Positions 13,501 to 25,140 of a stretch of 64,000 bases of DNA are shown here, in pieces. The notes below the pieces were generated by a model, which worked only from the letters and a program-made list of their open reading frames with translations, was not told the origin of the DNA and did not search any database. The number at the start of each line of letters is the position of its first letter. Positions within the stretch are counted from its first letter, which is position 1. Position numbers and translations under genes: made by a program. The stretch comes from Lichenostomus cassidix (lineage: Eukaryota; Chordata; Aves; Passeriformes; Meliphagidae), in NCBI GenBank assembly GCA_008360975.2, contig CM039184.1, positions 33,715,797 to 33,779,796 of the forward strand, in the 5' to 3' direction.

Positions 13501-14496
13501 CATTAGAAGAAGAGAGTTTTCCTGGGTAATTAAAACCACTGATGTTCAACTTAATTAAATGCTTTGCAGAAACAATTGCATTTAAGATCAGATCAGCCAC
13601 AATCTAGTGACCAGCTAGACAAATACATTTCAACAAGGAGATTTTCAGTCCAGTCCTTCCCTTGGAGAAAGTATGGTTTCCCTGATGTCTTGTTTCTTGC
13701 TGACTTTCAAGAGAATGTTCATCCTAATTCTGAAGTCATGTTGGGAAACTGGAGAGGTATAGGTGCTTCTCTGCTTTGTGAAACTGGTACAAAATACATG
13801 TTATATACTTCCATAGTGCAGGGATGATATATAGGTTGTGAAATCTATTTCTTCTGTGTTTTACTTTTAGCATATGGTAGCTTGATATTTCAACTTTCAG
13901 TGTTGAGGAAAGTGCTACTAAATTGGTAACAAGTTAAAAATGTTAGTGCAATAATTAAAATAATATTAAACACATAATCAACATTAAACACAAAGGATAA
14001 CTTGGAATTTCTAATCCAAATATCTTTGTGTATATCCTGATAATGGTTTCAACTTGAACGCTTCTCCTCTCAGAATTTGATTGTTTAGTGTCTGGATTGT
14101 TTAATGTTACAGTAAAGAGAAAAGTAAATATATTTCTGACACCTTCATAAGGTTAAAATGAGAAAAAAATTAAGTGCAATAGAATTGATGTAAAATAACA
14201 AATCAAATGTGAAATAACAACGTACATACATATTGATCCAGTGGAATCGAGATTGTGCTAGGCAATAGACAGACAAAGATGCCTTAATATTTCTGAGGGA
14301 AGATTCAAGAGAAAAATTACTCCTAAGTGCTTTCATTTCCACCTAGACAATTTACAGTCATGGCCCATTCTAATAGAAACCAAGGTTTATGGTATTTCAT
14401 GCACCATTAGGTTCTGATTATCTTCTAGCTTTGTGTCTAGCTTATGGGAGCTAGGATATAACGTTTTTCATTAAGGAATTGTACTTGTGTTTCCAG
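7572..14496 (+). other. Putative palladin intron 1, no other gene seen
   Basis: AT-rich sequence between the CpG island and the first palladin coding exon. No coding exon, RNA gene or recognisable transposon was found. An isolated good donor look-alike (ctcaggtaagtaca, near 8846) is present but nothing around it resembles a known exon. Intron status depends on the island being exon 1, which is inferred. Confidence 0.45.
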
Positions 14497-15534
14497 GATG
14501 CAAGACAGAAGCTGTGGCCAGGCATTGCCTCTTTCTTTAATGCTGGAGGACACTTACTCTCCAGAGAGAGACACCAATAAGGGATATCCTGAAAATATGT
14601 CAGAAGCTTCATCTTATCATGACTTTCTCTATGATTCCCTGTCAGACACACAGAATGGTGAATTTTCAAATGGACTTTCTGCCTTCCTTACCCAGGAGGA
14701 GATAAGTAAGAGTCTTGACATAGCTCGAGAAGCCATTGCCAATTCCGTGGAGGAAGATGAGAGCACAGCACCAGACTTGACTCATTATCTCAACACCTCT
14801 CTTTCTAGCCCTTCAGAAAACCCTTCTTTCGGGGACACAAAACTGCATGAGCAAGATGATTTACAGAGGCCTGAAGTAAGCAGTTGGACTTCATCTGCTG
14901 CAAGTCATGTTCTCCCAAGGAATCAGACAGAGCAATCCATTGCACCTCCAACAGCAGACAGTTTTGTCACAGTTTCTAGGAGGCAACCAAGCACATCACC
15001 TTTTCTACCTGCCAGTCCCAGCTTCATCAGACGCCTGAAATATTCGGAGAAAGATGCTCCAAAGACAAGCCCAAACTCTGAATCGACATCCCAGGGAGAG
15101 GCTCCATTCAGGAACAAGGTGTGTGACAAAGCTGCCACATTCATAGAGGAATTATCATCTATATTTAGACAGGCAGCGAAGGCCAGAGGTCGTAGTCCTG
15201 ATGGGGACTCTTCTTCTCCAGATAGTGGATACCTGTCTCCTAATAAGAAACAACCAGCTTTAAGTACCTTGGGGAATCAGGAGTTTGACAAACCACATCA
15301 AGAGACTGAGCCTGAGGAAAAATTACCTGGACTTCATCTGAATGGAGAACACTGTTTGGAAAGGGGGAGCATCATGCAGAGCAACATGGTCCTGTGCCGT
15401 CCCTTCATCAACATGGAAGAGAATGAATTTTCACCACCTCAATTCACTCAGAAGCTCCGGAGCCAGGAAGTTGCCGAAGGAAATAAAGTATTGCTGGAGT
15501 GCAGAGTTGCTGGCAACCCAGTCCCTGATGTCAG
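14497..15534 (+). CDS. PALLD: Palladin, first coding exon (N-terminal part)
   Basis: Palladin is a cytoplasmic scaffold that bundles actin and binds alpha-actinin, VASP-family and other adaptor proteins at stress fibres, dense bodies and focal adhesions. The exon follows acceptor gtgtttccag and ends at donor gtaagt (15535). Translation from the ATG at 14498 gives 345 full codons plus two bases of an Arg codon, so the downstream intron is phase 2. Diagnostic blocks are LSAFLTQEE and the following helix (residues 60-80), SPSFIRRL (173-180), CDKAATFIEELSSIF (209-223), SSSPDSGYLSP (238-248), and the start of the first I-set Ig domain, PPQFTQKLRSQEVAEG with Cys335 in LLECRV. The Cys partner and Trp core lie in the next exon, which is not in the window. 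The SSSPDSGYLSP and YDSLSD blocks favour palladin over myopalladin. As I recall it, the human protein starts at the equivalent of Met34 (14597); the longer start is discussed in the findings. Linkers between blocks are low-complexity and Ser/Pro-rich. Gene identity is very secure; start choice less so. Confidence 0.96.
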
Positions 15535-17522
15535 GTAAGTGGTAAGTCACCAGATATCAGCACCTGATTTTGGAGGATACGTGAGGATACATAACACAGT
15601 GACCTGCTTAGAGGTAGTCACATAGGAGTAGTTGATCATGCAGTTTTGCAAAGCACAAAGGGTAACATATTATGATGTCTTTGTTTCACTAGACTGTTTC
15701 ATTGTTACTTGCTTGGGAAATTAAATGCTGCTTGATTAAAGAGCCACATGGCAAAATTAGAAACAGAACTGGCTCTAGCAACTTTTTGTGTGATTCTTAC
15801 TTCATTAATCTAGGTAAAAGAAGTCACAACTTGCCCCTAAAGAGCATATCACAAGGAGCTGCCAATTAATTGGAATGTCTCCAAGACTCATGTAAACTGT
15901 TTTTCTGAATCTGAACTCGTACAGAATCATAAAATAAGAAGGAAAATCTTAGTGACTGAGCAGAATGAGTCATGAGAAACATTGCTGACGTAATAGATTA
16001 TTGTAAAATCAAGTATACTTTTCAGTAATCACATCAGTATAAATTAATTTGTAACTTTTGTCTTACTTCCCTTTTGAAACCTGTAATTGTGCTATGTTAG
16101 TAGTCCCTAGATACAGCCATGACTGAATTGCAGCAAATATGGTTCATACTTACTTTTCAGGCTCTTGCAAAACTCCCTGATAGTTAAATTAATACCCTTT
16201 CATGGTCCATTATTGAATTTATTTTATTTAATAATTATTAATAATTCTCCATCTGGCAACTTAAAGAAGACATATTAGTTACTAATAAAAATTACTTTTT
16301 CAAAGTTTCTGCAGAAACCGAATTTCTCCTTTAGTCTCCATTTCATTATGGATCCTCAAGAAAGGAAAAATATGGCAGCTGTACCTCAAAAACTACTCAT
16401 TGGAAGTTGATGCACTTCTGCCGCGTGTCCTTTCTGTAGTGACGCTGACTTGGCTGAAGAGGTCACTCACACACAGCATGGGCTGCACAGAGCCGGCAAG
16501 TGAGCGCTGCTGTGGAGCCAAGGCAGCAAAAACTAAGGCTAGCTCAGTGGTTAAGAGACAGCAAACACTTTAGTGATGTTTGGGCGAGACTCCAAAGTCT
16601 TTGAATCATAGGGGAAAGAAAGGGTTTTTTCCCTTTAAAAGATGAGAAATCATGCAGAAAAATCTGTAGTCGGTTCTTATCTATAATAACATTACTGGGA
16701 AATCCTAAACAGTTTCATAGTATTGTCTAGGCATATCACTGTCCTTCCTTCTGCATATGAAAAGGAGTTTGATTGTGGATCCTATATATATATATATGTA
16801 TACAGTAAATAGTTAATTTGCTGCAGTGGAAAAAGACAAGGCTGTTTAAAACCACCCACGTATTGCAGAGCAAGTGAAGAATGTCTGTGCTACTTTCAGA
16901 AATATTTTCTGCAAATGAGAGTTTTATATGGTTTAAAAATAAAGCAAACACCAATGATACAATAATAGTTGACCATTCTCTTGTGTTTTGGTAATGAAAA
17001 TAATCCCGTTTTCTAAAGCACTTTACTTAGACAATTGTTTCATTAGACTGGATTTCTGGTTAGTAATAGGTGTGGAAAAAATTCTGCAGACCATAATCAT
17101 ATGAATTGAAAATATTTACCATTTTCCAAAGAAACTGACAAGAGGAAAAAATGTGTAAAAGATATTAAACTTCTTGGGAAGATTTCTGAATAGGTAGAAA
17201 ATAAAAATGGATATTAGGAAAGTATTGTATTGTATTCCCAAAAGAAGGGCTATAGAGCAAGGGGAACAGTTACCTGGTCTGAGAAGTGTAAGTGTGAGCC
17301 ACTTGGTACATGCAAAACTTGCTGAAAAGTAGATGCAGACAAGGGCAAGAGGCAGGGCTGCCATAGTCTGTACATTTGCATATAGCAATAAAATCTGTAG
17401 AAACCAAGCTTCAGTTGCTCTGATTTTTCCCAGAAAAACCATTTTCAAAAACAGCCACTGCAAAGACTAGTTTTGGAAAGCTGAACTCTGTGTGATAAGT
17501 GTGATAAGAGTAGAAAGTAATT

Positions 17523-17640
17523 GGGATTTTTGGGTTTGGGTTTTTTAGGGTTTTTTTGTTTGTTTGTTTGTTTGTTTGTTTTTTTGTTTGTTTGTTTTTG
17601 GGGTTTTTTTGGGGGGGGTTGGTTTTGTTTGTTTTGTTTT
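17523..17640 (+). repeat. G/T-rich low-complexity tract with (TTTG)n and G-runs
   Basis: The + strand carries tttg repeats flanked by runs of G. The first part has four GGG runs at 17523, 17532, 17538 and 17548 separated by loops of 6, 3 and 7 bases, which fits the usual G-quadruplex pattern. An eight-G run occurs near 17611. The G-rich strand is the coding strand, so any structure would form in the nascent RNA or the displaced DNA strand. Confidence 0.85.
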
Positions 17641-18760
17641 CGGGTCTTTTGTCTCAGGTGGGAAGAAAATAATCAGACGCCATATTTCCTAAAGTCATAA
17701 GGAAGTAACAATAGTGTATTGGTGACAAGAAAATCACTAAGTTCTTATTTTGCCCATCACTCAAAAAGTTGTCCAGCTTAATAATGAATACAGTTGATAT
17801 TTAGGCAGCATCAAGCACTGGTGGCCATGAGATCATCCAATTGATCGACACCAGAGCAAAAGGCCTTCAAAAGCATCTAGTTAGGCATTTCTGATCTTTT
17901 AGCATGTTACTGCTTTTCTAGGCATCACATTTTATCCTGGATCCAAATATCCTTTGTAGTTGGCTTTCTTCCCTTTTCATAGCTTCTTTGTGGCTAAACT
18001 TGCCAAGCCCTCAGCCTATACAAAGTTGAGCTAGAATCCTTCTTTATCCTTCTACCCTTCTTATGAGGATAAAGATAACAACATTGCAGAATCTTTATAA
18101 TTAAAGAAACCATCCAATGCAGTGTAAGGACAAGGTGTATATTTGAAGGTTATTTGACTAGGAAAGCCTCTTAAATTTTTGATTCCTTGGATATTCATAG
18201 CTGTACACAGCTGAAAGTAAAACAGAAACTGTTATAGTTTGAGTGACAAGATTTGACCCAAGTAGCTTTGTTCTACAAGTAGAAAATAAGTAAACATTGA
18301 CAGAAGCACTTACAACTAGCATCTTAGTGTAGAAATCAAAAAGAAAATAATCAGTTACATTTCAAAAATCACTTTTTTAAATCAAAGTTCAGTGTCTAAC
18401 TTACTAGTTCTACTAGCAGAAAATTAGGTTTCTTACAAAGAATATTTTGTCAGTGGTCAGAACAATTTTTACATTTCTGAGGAAACCAGATTCCAGCATA
18501 AGACTAGCAAGGTATATAGTGATAGAAATAGTTCTAGGATATCTGCATTCTAAAGAAGGTCTAAAACATATAAAATATAAGTTGAAACAGAAATTTTCTG
18601 TGTTACTCTTAAAATAATTTTATCACTCAGTAGCTCTCCTTCAAAGTGTATCAGCAATGCAGTATTTGCTCATTTTAGCCTGGAGCTAGCTAAAGCAAAT
18701 CCCAGCTGGGAGTGACTTAGACCTCTTCAGCATTTGCCTCACCACCTGAATATTTAATTG

Positions 18761-18844
18761 TTTCTGAGGTCTGCCTGGAGCTGTAAGCCATGATTAAAGT
18801 ATTTTCTGAGGTCTGCCCTGAGCTGTAAGCTATGATTAAAATAT
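18761..18844. repeat. Imperfect 42-bp tandem duplication
   Basis: Two adjacent 42-bp units starting tttctgaggtctgcc (18761-18802 and 18803-18844) differ at a few positions, for example gccatgatt versus gctatgatt. The divergence implies an older event than the perfect duplication near 2.96 kb. The shared period with the minisatellite at 6.8 kb is coincidental; the sequences are unrelated. Confidence 0.88.
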
Positions 18845-21044
18845 TTGCAGATATTCACCCAGCTTCTGTAACACAAGAGGTATTGAAATTTTTGTGAAAT
18901 ATTTATTCTTTTCCTTCTCCCACAGCAAACTGACACGAAAAAATATCCAGCTCAAAATTAAAAATAAGGCACTTTCCACATACTACATCACAAGAACGGT
19001 GCTTCTTTGCTTTTAGGAAACTATTTGATCTCATTATAATCCTTTTCTTCTCAAAGCATTGTTTGTCTATCTTTCACTGTAACAAATACCCAAAATCCCC
19101 ACCTAGAAATACTACTTGCATGTAACCCAGAACTGTTCTTAGAAAATATAGAAACAAATGCAAAGTACAATACTTAAATCTACAATGAAACCAAATTATG
19201 CTGACTTCTACAGCTTCAAAATCTTACCCAGTTGTACAGTCTTTGAAGGTTTTAAAGACCAAAAACCAGCAATAAACTATGTCACCACCTCACTCTTCCC
19301 ATCAGGCACAGTTGCAAAGAAAATTGAACATCAGATTAAGTCATGCTTAAGACAAATCTACAGAGTTGGGTGAAAACCCATGTGAACAGGACATCAGTGA
19401 TTAAACTACCTACACAGCAGATGGTAGTTTTAAGTCTTGGAAATGTAAGAGGTGTCACAGATGTAGTTTCTGCTTCTTTGCTGGACTTGATTTGAGTAGG
19501 AAAATCTGTGGCTTAGAGATAGCATTTAGTTTTGTTTCTGAAAGTCTCTTATGGGGTAAATTTTATAGTTGGTGTGAGATAGAGATGTTCTACTAATTCT
19601 ATAATGGCAGGGTTTTAATGCTACTTATTTTTATCAAACATGAGGAGTTTTTTACATATCTGTGGTAATGGGACATATTTGATCCTTCTAGGTGTCCTTA
19701 GTTAAGAAAAAGAAATCTGTTTCCTGAGTATATTCATTGCTTTCTTGTATAAACTCTTTAATAGTTATCTCCCAAATTGTTGTGTTACTTTTTTATTTGT
19801 AGAATCTTAATTATTTAAGTTAGATTTTAGAACCAGGTGGTGCAGTCCCTGCCTTTCAAATATTTTCCTAAGATTTTATACATAATTGTGCTATTCAAGA
19901 TTGAAACTTTCATGAACATATTTTATGATTAACTTGTTTAAAGTGTTTGTTAATTCCGTTCTTTTTTGCTTGCCCAAGACCAAAATTTGCTTCTGAACAA
20001 TGAGATGCTTAATGTGACATAACAACAGATTTTACTAGACTAAAAACATTATATTAGCTACAGTGATTGCAGATATAATTCAAAAACAATAAAGATTAGA
20101 TTGTATCCTGTGTGGGAGGAGAGGGCTTTTGTGACTTGAAAATCAGTAACAGCCTCATGTATATCCTTATACAATAAAAAAATCCGGTCTTGTATTGAGC
20201 TTTGAGGTGATTCTTACCTGATTCCCAAAATGCAGTATTTTACAGTAAGAATGGATCTAAAATACTTCCACAATTTATGCGACAGTTTCTGTTCTGTTAT
20301 GTCAGTGTAGTTATAATTGGTTGTTATTATTTAGAATAGTGAGACAAGAAATAGTGGTTTTCTTATAATGCAACCTTTTGTAAATAATGTTTTCAGAATA
20401 TCTTGCATATTCTCCCCACAGTTTAGGTGGTTTTCTCTATTAAAATGCTGCCCCAATAAACATACTTTTGTACAGAAATCTCCCACAGTCCTCTATTAAT
20501 CTTTTCAGAGTAGAATCCTGACAATCTGTCTTCTTACTAGCCTTTTGCAAACAGAGGGTGCTTGTTAAGAATGGAACAATATTTTTGTACCTAAGGAGTT
20601 CCTCAAAAATGTTCTTTTTGTAGATCTGGACGGTTTTCTGTGTATGGAAGGAGTATTGACAATTATCTGAAAGTGTAAACAGCATTCTTATTGCTGAGAT
20701 TAAAGAGAAAAAAATGTTGTTAACCATTTTAATCTGGAAGTACACTCATTTAAGAAATCTACTCAGCAGTAATATGTTTTCATTTACTATTTTATTTACA
20801 CTCAAATGAAGATAAACTATGTATAGATATGGAAATTATATGTCAGCATCCTCAGTATTTTTCTGTCACAATAATATTTTTTCTTACTCTTTATCAATAA
20901 TGACTTCTTTTGTTGGGCTTTTTTCGTCATTTACAAGTCAAAATAACAGCTATTTGCAGTTGACTTTGTTATTCTTTTAGAGCTCCTCATTTATTTCCTT
21001 TTATACTCTGTTTAAATACCATACCATGACATCCTTGTTTCTCC

Positions 21045-21088
21045 TTTATTTGCTTTTGAAGATTTGTTTATTTGCTTTTGAAGATTTT
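21045..21088. repeat. 22-bp tandem duplication
   Basis: The unit tttatttgcttttgaagatt plus two bases occurs twice in direct succession (21045-21066 and 21067-21088) with one terminal difference. Intronic, no function evident. Confidence 0.85.
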
Positions 21089-21298
21089 CAGGTAAGGCCT
21101 GCCCATCTCCAGGCATCCCTGAAGCTTCAATCTTCTTTCAGAGCACATCTGGAATGTAGTGTTGAAAGTCACCGCAGTGACTTTTGAAAATGCGCCTTAA
21201 TTCTGATTGTCTTAGAACAGTGCTCTAGACTAGTGGGCTTTGCTGGGGAAGCAAGGGGTCATGCTCCAACACAAATGGTAAAGCTGTGCAGTGGCTGC

Positions 21299-21337
21299 CT
21301 GTAGGATTTGTGGCCTGTAGGATTTGTGGCCTGCAGG
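21299..21337. repeat. 16-bp tandem duplication
   Basis: The unit ctgtaggatttgtggc is repeated at 21299-21314 and 21315-21330, followed by a partial, mutated third copy (ctgcagg). Intronic minisatellite seed. Confidence 0.85.
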
Positions 21338-21880
21338 TATTAGGTAGATAGCATGTATCTGTCAAATATTTCCTTTCCATTCTGCATTCATTTTGTGGCA
21401 ATAAGAGTCCACACCCTCAAGATTTTCTGGGAAAACAGAGAGTGGAGTTCAGGCCTGTGTAGGTCATGTGCCCACCAGCTTTAAAAAATAGTGTGGCCTA
21501 TCTGAGCAATGGTAGTAGTGCATCGTTTTCCTTAACTTGTAAGTAATAGTTCTTACCTCAGAAGTGCTTGGGAGGAAGATTTGCCATCGTGCTACTTACA
21601 AGTTGCAGGAGGGGACAGAGCTGAATGCCGTGTGGGTGTGGCCAGGTTGTTACTCTATAGGAATGACTGGTCACCATGTTGCCCGATATGTTCATGGGGG
21701 TGTGGTACCTAACCCAGTATATTTACCCATATGCACTGGTATATGCTGGTGCAGATACTTTTCAGAGTAGTGAGAGGGATTAGGATTGGTTTGTTGATGT
21801 ACTACATGATACTGGTTTATGACATGGTAGCATCAAGGGTGATGAGGGTGATTAGGGATGTGTATTCACTGGTGTCCACC

Positions 21881-22168
21881 TGTCCTGGCTTGGCTGATAC
21901 CTCTGGGGATTCATAATCATACCCAGCTTGTAGGAGAGACAGAGGAGGAGGATTTTTCCCAGCCTTCCACCCCCTTCTCCTTCTTCAGGTCTGCTATAAC
22001 AGCTTTTGAGAATTTTGGATTCTCTTTAGATATTAAGTAAAGCATTTTTCATTAAATTGTTATCTCAACCCATACTCTCTGCTTTTGCCCCTCTGTCACC
22101 AGAAGGGGCAGAGGAAAGGGGAGTGGCTTATTTGGAGCTTAATTTCCTCCTGGAGTTAAACCACGATA
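21881..22168 (+). mobile_element. Probable solo LTR remnant of an avian ERVL-type element
   Basis: The segment opens with tgtcctggcttggc and closes with ggagttaaaccacgata, resembling the tgtcctgg start and ttaaaccacga-ca end of a common avian class III (ERVL) LTR family. Inside, attaaattgttatctcaacc followed by a pyrimidine-rich stretch and a G-rich run before the end matches the order of the 3' part of those LTRs. At about 290 bp it is shorter than typical full LTRs, so internal deletion is likely. The terminal CA is mutated to TA and I could not find a matching 5-bp target duplication. No internal retroviral coding sequence lies beside it. The family assignment is from memory. Confidence 0.5.
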
Positions 22169-22903
22169 ATGATAACTAAATGTTTTGTTTGAATAAGTAG
22201 GTTTGTAAGCAAGGCTCCTTACTATGTGAAATGATCTTTACAAAGTTTAGATTGTGATAACAGGATAATTTATGTAGGATTTATAAACAAATTGCTAGAA
22301 AACAGGCAAAGCAATCCACTGAAGTTACAAATTGAATATTCAAAGATCTAAAACAAAGAATGTGTGGATGTGCTTGGGAAAATGGCCTGTGGGGACACAA
22401 ACTCTAATTGTTGGGTTTTGTAAAAGCCTCAAGGAGGATCTGTAGATTCTGGACACTGGGGTTATTCTTACTTTTCATTTATTTATTGTCTCTCTAGAAT
22501 AGTTTTGACTGCATGATGTATGCATTTCTTCATCTTTGTTATACAGGCTCTGTGCATCACCAGGCTTTTTTTGTTTAGAGATGTCATTTTTCCTGAATGT
22601 GGAAATAGCTCTTGTAAATTTTGGGACTTGAAAGTTACATATTTTTTGTTTGGGTTTTGTGTGTGGGTTTTTTCATCCTGAAAATTGGAAGAATAAAGCC
22701 TGTTAGGTGCATGAAGATGGGTTCTGTAAGAGGCAATTGTAAAAACAAAGGGACAGTTATTGAAACTAGAATTACTCTTTTAAATTGGAATTAAAAAGTG
22801 AATTCCAGCATAGTTATTTTATTTTTCTCTGTCTGTGAATGCCAATGTCTCTGGTTTGGTTTTCTGTTTGCATTACTGAAAGTATAAAAACATCTCAGTT
22901 CAC

Positions 22904-22938
22904 TATTCTTTATTCTTTATTCTTTATTCTTTATTCTT
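22904..22938. repeat. (ATTCTTT)n microsatellite
   Basis: Five consecutive 7-bp units, the last one degenerate, in pyrimidine/AT-rich intronic sequence. It is pure enough to be a likely length polymorphism. Confidence 0.9.
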
Positions 22939-24362
22939 CTTTTTCTGCTTCTCAGTAAAAGAATGCAGGTCTAAAATTCCTTGCTAATGCTCCCAAAATA
23001 AATAACATATGGACTAGTATTTATAAAAGTCAAAGATTAGATGAAAATGTTATCAAAATACTTGATAACATGAAAAGCTTAAAAGTAAATTAATAAAAAT
23101 TATGCTGTTATCTACATAATGGAAGAAACATAAAGAACTTTTGCCTTGTATTTACATAGGAATTGGATGAGACTTGGATGAACTTTAGAGTAATGTGGCA
23201 CCACATGTCTTCGGAAAGTTCTTTCACTACATGAGTTTGTCCCTGTTAAACATTTTTAGTTTAAAAACAAAGTTTAATTGAAGTAGTTTTAAAATATAGA
23301 TTTCCCACAAAAGTGGTGCTGAAACAGTGCCAGAGGCAGAGTTCCAAGAGGCTGCTTTTACTTCATGTTTCAGAATTTATTTGTATAAATCTTATATGCT
23401 GTCTCTGGACCTTTCCAGTATTGTGCAAAGCATCATCGGCAATCTGCTTGTCATGGACTAATTGAACGTGATCTGTGAAAATTAAAACAAAATGTGGAGG
23501 CTAAGTAGGATAGAGGTGGGAATGAACCTACATGATGTAGGACTATTTTACTTGTACTGAAAGAGAAGTGTAGTGAGGCTTTTCACAGAGAAAAGTGTTT
23601 GGAGTCAGTAATTCTGGCATCATTACTTATCAATGTTCAACAGGTATGAAGTGCTATTCCAAATCCCATTTAAAATATCATGCTTCATACACTTTGACAT
23701 ATTTGCTCATTTGCCTAAAGGCAATGCCACATCTTGGATTGTTTTAAGCTTCTTAAGGGCAATTATAGCAGTTTATTAATGTTACTTAAACAAGATCTAT
23801 CTTTTTAAAGAAAACACAAATACATTGCTTTATAAATATAAATTAAGTAAATACAATTATAATTTTGAAACTTGATGCTTTAAAAATTCATTCTAATAGA
23901 AAACTGTCATGTCTGCAATACACTCTGTAAATGCGTTTTTGGCAATGTAAAAGCTCCCTTTAAAGACATGGATAATGAACTCAAACAAATAGCACTTCTC
24001 TGCAAACATTTATAGCTGATGGCTGAAAATGTTAAACTTCAGTTTGGGCTATTAGAGCTGGCAGCACTTTGGGGGAGGTAAGAAAGGCTATGGACTAAAA
24101 GCTTGTAATAGACCAAACATAGAAGAAACATTGTTAAACAGCAGTGAATAATGAGCTCATTTGATTGATTATGGGACCCATCTGGAAAGTGTGCTTTTTC
24201 TAACAAGTGTTAGTGTTTGCTAGAGCTCTGTTAAGTGGACTGGAACCATGGTTCATTCACTAGTACATGGACTTGCCCTTCCAGCTCGTGCAATGGTAAA
24301 AACAGTAAAATAAGTTTTCTTGCCCTCCAATTCCCCTGTACCATAGGAAAATAAACAAGTAA

Positions 24363-24420
24363 GTCATAGAATCATAGAATATCCTGAAGGGACCCACAAG
24401 GATCATCCAAGTTCTCATAG
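24363..24420 (-). mobile_element. CR1-type retrotransposon 3'-tail fragment
   Basis: The + strand reads tcatagaatcatagaatat followed by cctgaagggacccacaagg and atcatcc, which is the reverse complement of the conserved CR1 3' end with its 8-bp terminal repeat (attctatg)n. Relative to the usual tail, about six bases are missing after cctga. Only the last 60 bp or so are recognisable, as expected for heavily 5'-truncated CR1 copies. Because TguSINE1 shares this tail, a SINE origin cannot be excluded. Confidence 0.8.
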
Positions 24421-25088
24421 GATCCATATTTTCTTCCCTGAGCACAAAGATGTAAAGAAAGCAGGAAAGTTAAGGAGTTAGCTATGGAGGTTTCCATACC
24501 TTGTAAAATTTTGCTCACATTTTGAGGTGTGTGATGGAAGAAGAACCTCAAGAAGACATTTTATGTTGTAATGAGTTTTCACATTCCACATGTGAAAAGA
24601 AGAGGTGAAAATTAAAATATTATTTGAGGGTTTTACACTTTGGGATATTTAAAAGTGATCTAGTCATGTAGTGAGGAGATAGATTTCCTTTAAGATAGCA
24701 GAATGAACACAATTTGGAAGCTGCCCTTTGTACAGAATAAATCTTTTCTGAGGTATTGTCCCCTCAGAGATTTAAGTGTTTCTTGGCTATTGTCCTCATG
24801 AAAAATGTAAGAAATGTATTAATTTAAGAAATGTACTTAATTTCTAGTTCTATTTTGTGCCCTTCAAGTTGCCTTGTTTGAAGTGATTCACAAAAGGTGA
24901 GCTGATCAGTGGGAACAGGGAAAAATTTCAAACAATTGAAAGAGTGAGGGAGTTGTTTAAGTATTGAAAACTTGAATCAATATCCATATGACATATTTCT
25001 ATAAATCAGGAAATTAGCATACTTCTTAAATAAGTAGGTAATCCAGGTAGAGAGGACGTGCTATTTTATTAAATAAATCAAGAGGAAT

Positions 25089-25140
25089 AATTCAACTATT
25101 CAATAATTCAACAATTCAACAATTCAACTATTCAATAATT
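25089..25140. repeat. 8-bp period microsatellite (AATTCAAC/TATTCAAT)
   Basis: Units of 8 bp run aattcaac, tattcaat, aattcaac, aattcaac, aattcaac, tattcaat and a partial unit. Two unit types alternate in a nearly symmetrical order, suggesting slippage of a multi-unit block. Confidence 0.85.

Larger units (their letters stand above)
15535..21880 (+). other. Start of the large palladin intron
   Basis: Begins with a consensus gtaagt donor. No further coding exon is visible: the expected continuation of the first Ig domain, with its conserved Trp and the Asp-x-Gly-x-Tyr-x-Cys motif, was looked for on the + strand and not found. Contents are AT-rich unique sequence, a (TA)n run at about 16783-16798, a G/T-rich tract at 17.5 kb, and short tandem duplications at 18.8, 21.05 and 21.3 kb, listed separately. 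Confidence 0.7.

Noticed and set aside
14923..15144. Antisense 73-codon frame inside the palladin exon
   Set aside because: A shadow of the real coding frame on the opposite strand.
15905..15950. Weak resemblance of acagaatcataaaat to a CR1 tail
   Set aside because: Only a few bases match and the diagnostic following block is absent.
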